Shown piece after piece: positions 25,143-32,220 of a DNA stretch of 34,965 nt (the stretch's first letter is position 1; each line of letters starts with the position of its first letter). The translations under genes and the position numbers were made by a program. Source of the stretch: RBG-16-66-20 sp038040245 (GTDB taxonomy: Bacteria > Pseudomonadota > Gammaproteobacteria > Burkholderiales > SG8-39); the NCBI GenBank assembly GCA_038040245.1, contig JBBPIU010000018.1:1-34965 (forward strand), given 5' to 3'. The notes under the pieces are model-generated. The model had not been told where the DNA came from. It saw only the letters and a list, made by a program, of their open reading frames with translations, and ran no database searches.

Positions 25143-26327
25143 TCAGCGGCGAATTTCCGCGGTTTCCAGCGCCACCTTATCCAGCTTGTTCCGATCGAGC
25201 GTTACGCCGAGCCCGGGTCCGGCGGGGAGCTGCATGGCGCCGTCTTTCACTTCCTGAGGTTCCGCGAGAACGTCCGAGGAAAGAAAATGCAGGCCGGAAT
25301 CGTTGGGATACTCGACCTCGGAGAGCGCCGAGGCGAGGTGCAGGTTGGCCACCGTCGCGATGCCGGTTTCGTAGACGCTGTGCAGCGCGGGCTTCAGGCC
25401 GTAGGCGTGCGCGACGCGCGCCATCCTCCGCCAGGCGTCGATGCCGCCCCACATGAAAAGGTCGCCCAGCACCACGTCCACCGCTTTCCTGCGGATCGCG
25501 GGGACGAGGTGCTCGTCCTTCACCACCCACATGTTGGTGGCGACCGGAGTCTTCACCGCCGCTTTCAGGCGCGCGATGCCTTCGAGTTCGCCGGTCGGGT
25601 CCTCGAAGAACTCCAGCCCGAGCGGGTCCAGGCGGCGGCATAGTTCGATGGCCGTCGCTGTTCCGTAGTTGGCGTTCGGGTCGAAGCGAATGCGCGCTTC
25701 GGGCATGGCCTCGCGCAGCTCGTTGAGCAGCTTCCAGTCCCACTCGGGAGAGTAGGCGGCGCTTTTCAGCTTGAAGGAGCGGAAGCCGGACTTGCGGACC
25801 TGTTCGAGCGCGAAATCCACCACCAGCCTCGTGTTGGAAAGCACGTCCAGGTGCGCGGTCAGTTCCTTGCGCGATACCACTTTCGCCAGGATTGCGGCGG
25901 GTAGCGTCGACACGACATCGATGGATTCCCGCTTGATCGAATCCGGCGATCGCGCACCGATGAGTTCGGCGAGCGACATGCCCAGCGATCGCGCGGTCGC
26001 GTCCCAGGCCGCGAGGTCGAGGCCGGCGAGGGTCGCGAGGCCATTTCGGCCGAAGCGGTTGTCGTAGGTGCTCTTGCCGAGGATCTCGCGCAGCGCGAAT
26101 CGGTCGAGCGCGTCCTTGCCGAGCCAGTCCCGGGCGAAGCGCTGGGCGAGGGCGTAGACGTCGGGCGTGCCCCAGGTTTCGCCCAACCCCGTGACGCCGT
26201 TCTCGAGGGTGAGTTCGACGACCGTGCGTTCGGTCTTCTGGATCACGTACATCGATCCCGCGTGCACCATGGTAAGCGGGATCGATACGCGCGTCAGGCG
26301 TATCGAGGCAATCCCTAGCTTTGCCAC
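25143..26327 (-). CDS. Enolase-superfamily dehydratase (glucarate-dehydratase-like)
   Basis: 394 residues, full length. Capping domain (1-130), then the barrel with K186-x-K188 (FKLKS), metal ligands D216 (RFDPNANY), E242 (FFEDP) and N265 (VATNMWV), and catalytic H316 (ALHSVYE). Asn as third ligand with a late His is the pattern of the glucarate dehydratase subgroup rather than of muconate cycloisomerase, so loss of water from a sugar acid or hydroxyacid is the likely reaction. Its start overlaps the end of the shrunken enolase gene by 13 bp. Last gene of the leftward operon. Confidence 0.85.
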   Translation of the reverse strand: MAKLGIASIRLTRVSIPLTMVHAGSMYVIQKTERTVVELTLENGVTGLGETWGTPDVYALAQRFARDWLGKDALDRFALREILGKSTYDNRFGRNGLATLAGLDLAAWDATARSLGMSLAELIGARSPDSIKRESIDVVSTLPAAILAKVVSRKELTAHLDVLSNTRLVVDFALEQVRKSGFRSFKLKSAAYSPEWDWKLLNELREAMPEARIRFDPNANYGTATAIELCRRLDPLGLEFFEDPTGELEGIARLKAAVKTPVATNMWVVKDEHLVPAIRRKAVDVVLGDLFMWGGIDAWRRMARVAHAYGLKPALHSVYETGIATVANLHLASALSEVEYPNDSGLHFLSSDVLAEPQEVKDGAMQLPAGPGLGVTLDRNKLDKVALETAEIRR

Positions 26328-26911
26328 TGGATGGAACTGAAAGAGGATTCGAGAGGCCAGTCAATTCCGATTCCTGGATTTTCAGAAACAGAAATTGAAG
26401 AAAAAGAAGGAACCGAGCGAACAACAATTCTGGTGTCTTCCCCTTTCAGCGTCGCCGCGAGTGCGGCGCCGTACTGGATTTCCCAGGGATGCGCGTTCGG
26501 CGCGAGGAGGGCGATGCTCAGGTCGAACGCCGCAGCGACCGCGGCGATGGTCTGCACCATCTCCACCGAGCCCCAGGCGAAGGGATCGATGCGCAGCAGT
26601 TCGTGGCGGCCGTCGAGGATGTCCTTGCGCAGCGCCGTCCAGTCGGGAGAGATGGAGGGGTTTTCGTCCCGCACCAGGTTTATTTTTTTTCTATAGCAAC
26701 CCCCAAGAAGACCGAATAAAGGAACCTTCTTGGATCGCCCGAGCGCGTCCCAGGCGGCCATGTCGCGGGCGACGCCGGCGTCGAGATTCAGCGTGAAGCC
26801 GAATCCCGCGGTTCCATCGGCGGCAAGCACCCGCGCCACCAGCGCCTCGGCGCCCGAGGCGAGGCGCAGCGAATGAACGTGCGTATACGCGATGGAGATC
26901 GGGGCTGCCAC
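26315..26911 (-). CDS. Shrunken enolase-superfamily protein lacking the catalytic barrel residues
   Basis: 198 residues from GTG 26911, just after the MetE-like stop. It has a shortened capping domain, the typical hinge MAAWDALGRSKKVPLFGLLGG, a short middle, a late-barrel-like helix (AAVAAAFDLSIALLAPNAHPWE) and the ending PGIGIDWPL that matches the C-terminal PGLGxxx of the superfamily. Missing is the segment that should carry K-x-K and the three metal ligands, about half of a normal 370-400-residue protein. The frame is intact. It lies between two intact genes with tight spacing, so it may be a retained non-catalytic partner rather than decay. AT-rich at 26330-26440 and 26680-26735. Confidence 0.65.
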   Translation of the reverse strand: MAAPISIAYTHVHSLRLASGAEALVARVLAADGTAGFGFTLNLDAGVARDMAAWDALGRSKKVPLFGLLGGCYRKKINLVRDENPSISPDWTALRKDILDGRHELLRIDPFAWGSVEMVQTIAAVAAAFDLSIALLAPNAHPWEIQYGAALAATLKGEDTRIVVRSVPSFSSISVSENPGIGIDWPLESSFSSIQWQS

Positions 26912-26912
26912 C

Positions 26913-27998
26913 TCAGCGCCAGACCTCGCGCGACACTTCGACGATGCGCTCGAGCTTGCGCCACTGCTCCTCCGCAGTAAGGCTGTTGCCGTGGTGGGTG
27001 CTGGAGAAGCCGCATTGCGGCGACAGGCAGAGGTTTTCCAGCGGCACATACTTGCACGCTTCTTCGATTCTCCTCTTGATGAAGTCTTTTTCTTCAAGAA
27101 CAGGAGATTTAGAAGTGACTAAACCCAAAACAACCTTCTTGCCCTTAGGCAGGTGGCGCAGCGGCTCGAAGCCGCCGGCGCGCTCGGAGTCGAACTCCAT
27201 GAAAAAGGCGTCCACCGCCGAGGAGAACATGGCTTCGGCGACCGATTCATAGCCGCCGGAGGCCACCCAGCTGCTCTTGAAGTTGCCGCGGCAGGTGTGC
27301 ATCGTCACTGTCATGCCGGCGGGACGGTCCTTGAGCGCCTCGGTGATCGCGTTGGCGTAGGTGCGCGGCAGCCTGGCCGGGTCGTCGCCGTTGTTGCGGC
27401 AGGTGGCCTGGATTTTCGGGTCGCATAGGTAGGAGAAACTGACGTCATCCAGCTGCAGGTAGGTGCAGCCGGCATCCGCCAGGTACTTGATGGCCTTGCG
27501 GTAAGCCGCGGAGGTATCGGCCCAGAACGCGTCCAGGTCCGGGTAGACCTCCTTCGAGATCGAGCCGCGGCCGCCGCGCAGGTGCAGCATCGCGGGCGAG
27601 GGGATGGTGAATTTCGCGGTTCTTGATGTTGTATTTTTTAAGAAAATAAAATCCTCAACCATGACCGGCTTCGAGCAGTCCACCTTGCCGGTGACCGAGG
27701 GCATCGGCGGCTGCTCCTCGGTGCCGCCGAATTTCGGGCCCGGATTGACGACCGTGGTGACGCCGTCCAGCTGCGCCATGAAATCCAGGTGCCACCAATC
27801 GCGGCGGAACTCGCCGTCGGTGATCGCCTGCAGGCCGACCGCTTCCTGCTTCGCGACCGCTTCGCGAATGGCGTGGTCTTCGATCTCCTGCAGGGTTTTT
27901 GCATCAAGTTTTCCCTGCTTAAAATTTTTTCTTGCCTCAGCCAGAACTTTCGGGCGAAGCAGGCTGCCGACCTGGTCGGCCCGGAACGGGGGTTTCAT
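26913..27998 (-). CDS. MetE-like single-domain cobalamin-independent methyltransferase
   Basis: 361 residues matching the C-terminal catalytic barrel of methionine synthase MetE and its relatives (YxjG; the epoxyalkane:coenzyme M transferase also has this fold). The MetE zinc ligands are all here: H234 and C236 (MHTCRGN), E268 (FMEFD) and C329 (SPQCGF). AITDGEFRRDWW and YLQLDDV are also conserved. The MetE N-terminal domain is absent, so it is probably not a housekeeping methionine synthase; demethylation or another thiol/methyl transfer on the pathway substrate is plausible but inferred. Start overlaps the HMG-CoA-lyase-like stop (ATGA). Three AT-rich patches. Confidence 0.82.
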   Translation of the reverse strand: MKPPFRADQVGSLLRPKVLAEARKNFKQGKLDAKTLQEIEDHAIREAVAKQEAVGLQAITDGEFRRDWWHLDFMAQLDGVTTVVNPGPKFGGTEEQPPMPSVTGKVDCSKPVMVEDFIFLKNTTSRTAKFTIPSPAMLHLRGGRGSISKEVYPDLDAFWADTSAAYRKAIKYLADAGCTYLQLDDVSFSYLCDPKIQATCRNNGDDPARLPRTYANAITEALKDRPAGMTVTMHTCRGNFKSSWVASGGYESVAEAMFSSAVDAFFMEFDSERAGGFEPLRHLPKGKKVVLGLVTSKSPVLEEKDFIKRRIEEACKYVPLENLCLSPQCGFSSTHHGNSLTAEEQWRKLERIVEVSREVWR

Positions 27999-28776
27999 TT
28001 AAGTGGATTCAGTCCGCTTCTCGTTACACGGCCGTGCAACTCACGGCCAAGCGCCTGCTCGCAGAATTCCGCCGTCGCCAGCAACTGGTCCAAGTCTATC
28101 CCGGTGGCGATGCCCATGGATTCGAACAGACCGACCAGGTCCTCGGTGCAGACGTTGCCGGTGAACCCGCCGCCGTATTTCACTTTCGCCGGATGCCCGC
28201 CGGCGCCGCCGAAGGACGAGTCGAAATGGCGCACGCCTGCTTCATGGGCGGCGACGTAGTTGACGAGGCCCGTGCCGCGGGAGTCATGGAAGTGGGCGAT
28301 GGGTACTAGAGAGGGCGTGTGTTGAATTTTCTTGAATAACGTCTTTACGCTCAGCGGAGTGGCCATGCCCGTGGTGTCGCCTACCGCCACATAGTGAATA
28401 CCCATCTGAACGAAACGCAAAATATCGTCCGCAACGGACCCAGGATCGACCTTGCCTTCAAATGGACATCCGAAAGCAACCGACACCGTTCCGACCATCC
28501 GGAAGCGCCCGGTCGCTGTGCGCACCATTTCCTCGATGTTGGCCCACTGTTCGGCCCGGGTCCGCTTCAGGTTCTTCTGCGTGTGCGCCTCGGTGGCGGA
28601 GACGAGCAGGCTGATCTCGTTGACGCCGAAGCCAGCGTCGGCATCTGCGATTGCCCTTTGAACTGCTTTCGGGTTTGCGCAAGTTGCCTTGTAGTGTGTG
28701 TTTTCTTTTCGCTTCAGTGATTTTAAAAGATCACTNNNNNNNNNNCGAAGCACTCGCAGAGTGTGACTGCCGACAT
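27995..28776 (-). CDS. HMG-CoA lyase-like protein (interrupted by gap; active-site Cys replaced)
   Basis: DRE-TIM metallolyase family, which cleaves 3-hydroxy-3-methylglutaryl-CoA-like acyl-CoAs. Beyond the 10-N run the minus strand starts MSAVTLCECF, the family N-terminus that normally continues ARDGLQ. After the gap it resumes near SDLLKSLKRK. About 50 residues (some 150 bp) are therefore hidden in the gap. Visible motifs: ISLLVSATE, GCPFEGKV, HFHDSRGTG (metal His pair) and GNVCTEDLVGLFESMGI. The loop that in HMG-CoA lyase is GGCP with the catalytic Cys reads GGHPAKV here, so the chemistry may differ. First gene of the leftward operon. Confidence 0.82.
28736..28745. other. Assembly gap (10 N), true size probably about 150 bp
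   Basis: The gap splits the HMG-CoA-lyase-like gene. Its N-terminal ten codons lie to the right (28746-28776) and the rest to the left. Comparison with the family puts about 50 residues between them, far more than ten bases allow. The bases left of the gap are AT-rich. Confidence 0.75.
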
Positions 28777-28778
28777 GG

Positions 28779-28812
28779 TTGACAGCATCAACTAGTTGCG
28801 TGATGCTGTCAA
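28779..28812. promoter_or_regulatory. Perfect 12-bp inverted repeat filling a divergent intergenic region
   Basis: TTGACAGCATCA (28779-28790), a 10-nt spacer, TGATGCTGTCAA (28801-28812). The arms are perfectly complementary. The site occupies 34 of the 42 bp between the start codons at 28776 (minus) and 28819 (plus), so one bound dimer could control both operons. A MarR-family regulator is encoded three genes downstream and is the natural candidate; MarR proteins bind such palindromes. TTGACA in each arm could also serve as a -35, although no good -10 follows. In RNA it would form a strong hairpin at the start codon. Confidence 0.6.
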
Positions 28813-28818
28813 TCGCCC

Positions 28819-29517
28819 ATGAAAACGCTGATCGAGCCGCGCGACGAGCGCACCCAGCCCACGCGCATCGTCCCCGGCTACCCGCAGACGCCCTGGCGCA
28901 ATCCGAGGCAGCCGCTCGTAAAGCGCAGCCCCACGCTCTCCGAGCTCACCGGCCCGCTGGAGGTGGCGAAGCGCGTCAGGCTCCTCGGCGGCGACATTGC
29001 CGGCCACGGCGACAAGCAGGCCATCGGCCAGCTGATCCACCTCAAGGTGCGCGTCCTGGACGAGGACGGTGCGCCGGTCGGCGGCGCGGTGGTGGAGGTA
29101 TGGCAGGCGAACGGCGCCGGGCGCTACATCCACCCGAACGACGACGATCACGCGCCGCCCGACCCGAATTTTTACGGCGCGGCGCGCCTGGTGACCGACG
29201 AGACCGGGATGTTCGAACTGCGCACGGTGAAGCCCGGCGCCTATCCGGTGCCGACCCGGGACGGCTGGTGGCGTCCGCCCCACGTCCATTTTTCGCTGTT
29301 CGGCAAGGTGTGGCTCTCGCGCCTGGTGACGCAGATGTACTTCCCGGGCGAGCCGCTGAATGCGCAGGACCGCATTCTCAACGCGGTACCGGATGCCGCC
29401 GCGCGTGAAAGCCTGATTGCGCGCTATCTCCCGCCGACCGGCGATCCGTACAACGCCCTGGTCTTCGAGCATCAGATCGTGCTGCGCGGACGCACTGCGA
29501 CTCCGGCGCAGTCCTGA
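28819..29517 (+). CDS. Protocatechuate 3,4-dioxygenase beta-subunit-like protein
   Basis: 232 residues; intradiol Fe(III) dioxygenase catalytic subunit. N-terminal IVPGYPQTPWRNPRQPLVKR matches the PcaH opening. Iron ligands: Y103 (GRYIHPNDDD), Y142 (GAYPVP), H155 and H157 (RPPHVHF). The loop after Y142 (PVPTRDGWWRPP) differs from PcaH's usual PYPWRN...WRPAHIHF, so the substrate may be a substituted protocatechuate or gallate-like acid. It heads the rightward operon and is preceded by the perfect inverted repeat; no Shine-Dalgarno is seen. The alpha-subunit gene follows after 19 bp. Confidence 0.88.
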   Translation: MKTLIEPRDERTQPTRIVPGYPQTPWRNPRQPLVKRSPTLSELTGPLEVAKRVRLLGGDIAGHGDKQAIGQLIHLKVRVLDEDGAPVGGAVVEVWQANGAGRYIHPNDDDHAPPDPNFYGAARLVTDETGMFELRTVKPGAYPVPTRDGWWRPPHVHFSLFGKVWLSRLVTQMYFPGEPLNAQDRILNAVPDAAARESLIARYLPPTGDPYNALVFEHQIVLRGRTATPAQS

Positions 29518-29536
29518 TGTCGACGCCGGCCCAAGC

Positions 29537-30091
29537 ATGAAGCGCTCGGCGATGATTCCGACCGGCGAAGCGACCATCGGGCCGTTCTTTCCGCCGCGCT
29601 ACGTGGACGCGGGGGCGAACGACCTCACCATGTTCGCGGGCCGCAAGGCCAAAGGCGAGGCCATCGAGATCCGCGGCAGCGTCATCCAGGAAGATGGCAA
29701 GGCGCTGGAGAACCTGGTGGTCGAAATCTGGCAGGCCGACGCGCTCGGCATCTTCCGCCACCCCGCCGATCCGCGCCATGCGCAGGCCGATCCCGATTTC
29801 TTCGGCTGGGGCCGGGCGGCGACGGACAGTACGGGCAGCTACCGGTTCCGCACCATCCGTCCGGGCGCAGCCGAAGGCCGCGCGCCGCACATCAATTTCA
29901 TGGTTATGTTTTCCGGCTTGATGCGGATTCTGAAAACGACCCTGTTTTTTGAAGAGGGAGTGGACGTTGTCCTTTCAGCTGTTCCAGCGTCACGCCGTGA
30001 ACTGCTCATCGCAAAAAAACAAGGTCCGAACAGTTACCGCTTCGATATCCAACTGTGCGGCGACGGCGAAACGCCGTTCTTCGACGACTGA
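29537..30091 (+). CDS. Protocatechuate 3,4-dioxygenase alpha-subunit-like protein
   Basis: 184 residues from ATG 29537 (ATG 29552 also possible). Non-catalytic partner of the beta subunit: where the beta subunit has its ligands, this has F73 (GIFRHP), Ala around 111-112, H118 and N120 (RAPHINFMV), as expected of PcaG. It ends YRFDIQLCGDGETPFFDD, the typical PcaG end (ETxFFD). Slightly shorter than most PcaG, with the N-terminus at the limit. About 29905-30020 is AT-rich, in frame. Stop shared with the MarR start (TGATG). Confidence 0.87.
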   Translation: MKRSAMIPTGEATIGPFFPPRYVDAGANDLTMFAGRKAKGEAIEIRGSVIQEDGKALENLVVEIWQADALGIFRHPADPRHAQADPDFFGWGRAATDSTGSYRFRTIRPGAAEGRAPHINFMVMFSGLMRILKTTLFFEEGVDVVLSAVPASRRELLIAKKQGPNSYRFDIQLCGDGETPFFDD

Positions 30092-30561
30092 TGCTGCAGC
30101 GCGCTGTGCCGACAATAAAGGAGTTGCTGTCCTACCGGTTGCACCAGGTCGCGAACCTGCTGTCGCGCGGCGCCGAGATGCGCTACCGGCGCGAGTTCGG
30201 CGTCAGCCTGTGGGAATGGCGCACGGTGGCGCTGCTCGGCGGCGCCGGCGAGCCGCAATCGCTGAACGACCTGGCGCGCGCCGCGGGCATGGACAAGGGG
30301 CAGATGAGCCGGGTGGTCTCGGGTCTGACCGGGAGAAAAATAATTTTCCGCGAGACCGACGCCAACGACGCTCGGGCCATCCGGCTTTCCCTCACCCGAT
30401 CCGGAAGGACGCTGTACCAGAAGCTGATCAGCGCCGCCGCGGAACGCAACAGCGCCTTCCTCGGTTGCCTCAACGTGAATGAGCGGGCATGCCTCGAACA
30501 GGCGATGACCAAGCTTGCGCGCGAGGCGCGCGGCTTGATCCAGAAAGAGAAACAAGCATGA
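30091..30561 (+). CDS. MarR-family transcriptional regulator
   Basis: 156 residues. Helical dimer arms at both ends; winged helix-turn-helix with recognition region SLNDLARAAGMDKGQMSRVVSGL (about 57-80) and wing containing ETDANDARAIRLSLT (88-102), where D-x-R is the MarR wing signature. MarR regulators in such operons usually repress until an aromatic acid or acyl-CoA binds. It is embedded in the operon it probably controls, with TGATG and ATGA overlaps to its neighbours. The likely operator is the inverted repeat at 28779-28812. Confidence 0.9.
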   Translation: MLQRAVPTIKELLSYRLHQVANLLSRGAEMRYRREFGVSLWEWRTVALLGGAGEPQSLNDLARAAGMDKGQMSRVVSGLTGRKIIFRETDANDARAIRLSLTRSGRTLYQKLISAAAERNSAFLGCLNVNERACLEQAMTKLAREARGLIQKEKQA

Positions 30562-31283
30562 ACGAGCTTCTGGTCGAAGACCGCGGCGCGGTGCGCATCC
30601 TGACTATGAATCGTCCGGCGAAGCGCAACGCGCTGAATACGGCCTTGAGCCGCGCATTGCTCGATGGCCTGCGCGTGGCCGACGCCGCGGATGCGGTCTG
30701 CGTAGTGGTGCTGACCGGCGCGGGGCAGAGCTTCTGCGCCGGGGCCGATCTTTCGGAATTCAAGGATCTGACCCCGGAGAAGCAGCCCCTGGTGGAAGAG
30801 CGCGCCGAGCTCACCATGCAGCTGCACCTCGCGTTCTCGAAGATGGCGAAGCCGGTGGTGACGGCGATCAATGGCGCCGCGATGGGCGGCGGCGCCGGCC
30901 TGGCGATCGCCGGTGACCTGGCCGTGATGGCGCAAAGCGCGCAGATCGGCTATCCGGAGACGCGTCACGGCATCGTCGCCGCCATCGTGATGGCGAACCT
31001 GGTGCGGCAGGTGGGCCGCAAGCTCGCCTTCGAACTGGTTTCACTGGGAGAGCCTTTGACTTCACAGAAAGCTCTGGCGTCCGGGCTGGTCAATCGCGTC
31101 GTGCCGGATCCGGATCTCATGTCCGAAACGATGGTGCTCGCGGAAAAGCTCACCGCAGTAAGTTCTCCCGCAATGAAAGCTACAAAGCAGCTGTTCCATG
31201 AAGTCGCCGACCTGCCGCTCGAAGAGGCACTGATGCGCGGCCGCGAAGCCAACAAGCGGATGCGCGCGTTCCGCAAAGCGTGA
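30558..31283 (+). CDS. Enoyl-CoA hydratase/isomerase (crotonase family), first copy
   Basis: 241 residues from the ATG overlapping the MarR stop; a longer upstream frame is inside MarR. Crotonase fold: SFCAGADLSEF and GAAMGGGAGLAIAGDLAVM supply the oxyanion hole, and the catalytic Glu is probably in YPETRHG. Acts on an acyl-CoA made by the ligase or CoA-transferase downstream, adding water, shifting a double bond or cleaving. A second, different family member lies at 33396. A DMT transporter follows after 6 bp. Confidence 0.88.
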   Translation: MNELLVEDRGAVRILTMNRPAKRNALNTALSRALLDGLRVADAADAVCVVVLTGAGQSFCAGADLSEFKDLTPEKQPLVEERAELTMQLHLAFSKMAKPVVTAINGAAMGGGAGLAIAGDLAVMAQSAQIGYPETRHGIVAAIVMANLVRQVGRKLAFELVSLGEPLTSQKALASGLVNRVVPDPDLMSETMVLAEKLTAVSSPAMKATKQLFHEVADLPLEEALMRGREANKRMRAFRKA

Positions 31284-31289
31284 ACATGC

Positions 31290-32189
31290 ATGGGATTCAC
31301 GTTCGCCCTCGTCGCAATGGTGTTCTTTTCCGCCAACATCCTGATCACGCGCTACGCGATGGAGCGGATGCCGGTAAATGCGGGATTTTTCATCGTACTG
31401 GCGACCAACGTCCTGTTTCCGGCGGTGCTGTTCCCATTCGAGCTTGCGCTGCGCGCCGCGCCCTGGACTTGGGATTGGGAAAGGGCCGGCCTGTTCGCGC
31501 TCGGCGGCGTGCTCGGGACCTTTCTCGGCCGGCGGTTTCTGTTCGATGCGGTACGGATACTCGGGCCTTCGCGAGCCAGCGTGTTCCACTCCACGGCGCC
31601 GGCATTCGCACTCGTCGGTGCCTGGTTGCTGGCGGACGAGCGGCTCGGCGCATACGAAATCGTGCTGATGGCGATCGTCTGGCTCGGCCTCTGGTTCACG
31701 CAGCCGCGTACGGAATCGGCGATGGGCGGCGGGGAGCGCCTTTCGGCGGCCGCCGTTCGCAAGGGCATGCTGGTGGGCCTGATGACGGTTGCCGGATTCG
31801 GCATCGGCAACGTGTTTCGCGGCCTCGCCATGCGCGGCTGGGACGAGGCGGTCCTCGGAACGGTGGTGGCGTCGGTGGCAGCGCTCGGCTGCCAGGTGGT
31901 GGCGACGCGCGATTGGGGCAAGATCGCGGCGCAGCTGCGCGGCGCCGACCGCGCTGCCTTGTGGCTCTATGTGGGCTGCGGCATCACGACCTCGCTGGGC
32001 GCGATTTTCGTGGCGCTGGCGATGAAGCGCATGGAAATCGCGCTCGCGGTGCTGATCGTGCACACCACGCCGCTGGTGATCTTCCCGGTGAGCGTGTTCA
32101 TTCTGAGAAACCGCGAGGAGCTGACGCCGCGCACGCTGCTCGGCGCGCTGATGGTTCTTTCAGGGATTGCTCTTTTGGCCTTTAGATGA
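31290..32189 (+). CDS. DMT-superfamily (EamA) membrane transporter
   Basis: 299 residues with about ten membrane helices in two EamA repeats (first about 1-135, second about 157-298). The linker at 138-155 is polar. EamA proteins export or import amino acids, organic acids and other metabolites. In this operon it could move the aromatic substrate or remove a toxic intermediate; direction and ligand cannot be told. Starts 6 bp after the hydratase; a weak non-coding spacer of 31 bp, AT-rich, separates it from the CoA-transferase. Confidence 0.85.
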   Translation: MGFTFALVAMVFFSANILITRYAMERMPVNAGFFIVLATNVLFPAVLFPFELALRAAPWTWDWERAGLFALGGVLGTFLGRRFLFDAVRILGPSRASVFHSTAPAFALVGAWLLADERLGAYEIVLMAIVWLGLWFTQPRTESAMGGGERLSAAAVRKGMLVGLMTVAGFGIGNVFRGLAMRGWDEAVLGTVVASVAALGCQVVATRDWGKIAAQLRGADRAALWLYVGCGITTSLGAIFVALAMKRMEIALAVLIVHTTPLVIFPVSVFILRNREELTPRTLLGALMVLSGIALLAFR

Positions 32190-32220
32190 AAATTCTGGAT
32201 AAAACGAAAATAATAAAATC

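Noticed and set aside
25143..26327. Assignment of the full-length enolase as muconate cycloisomerase to complete the intradiol pathway
   Set aside because: The third metal ligand is Asn and there is a late catalytic His, the glucarate-dehydratase pattern. Muconate cycloisomerases use Asp and a second Lys.
26331..26796. Plus-strand open frames opposite the shrunken enolase gene
   Set aside because: Low-complexity antisense reading. The minus-strand frame carries recognisable enolase-superfamily hinge and C-terminal motifs.
31062..32063. Long minus-strand frame opposite the DMT transporter
   Set aside because: His/Arg-rich shadow sequence without family signal, while the plus-strand product has ten clear membrane helices.
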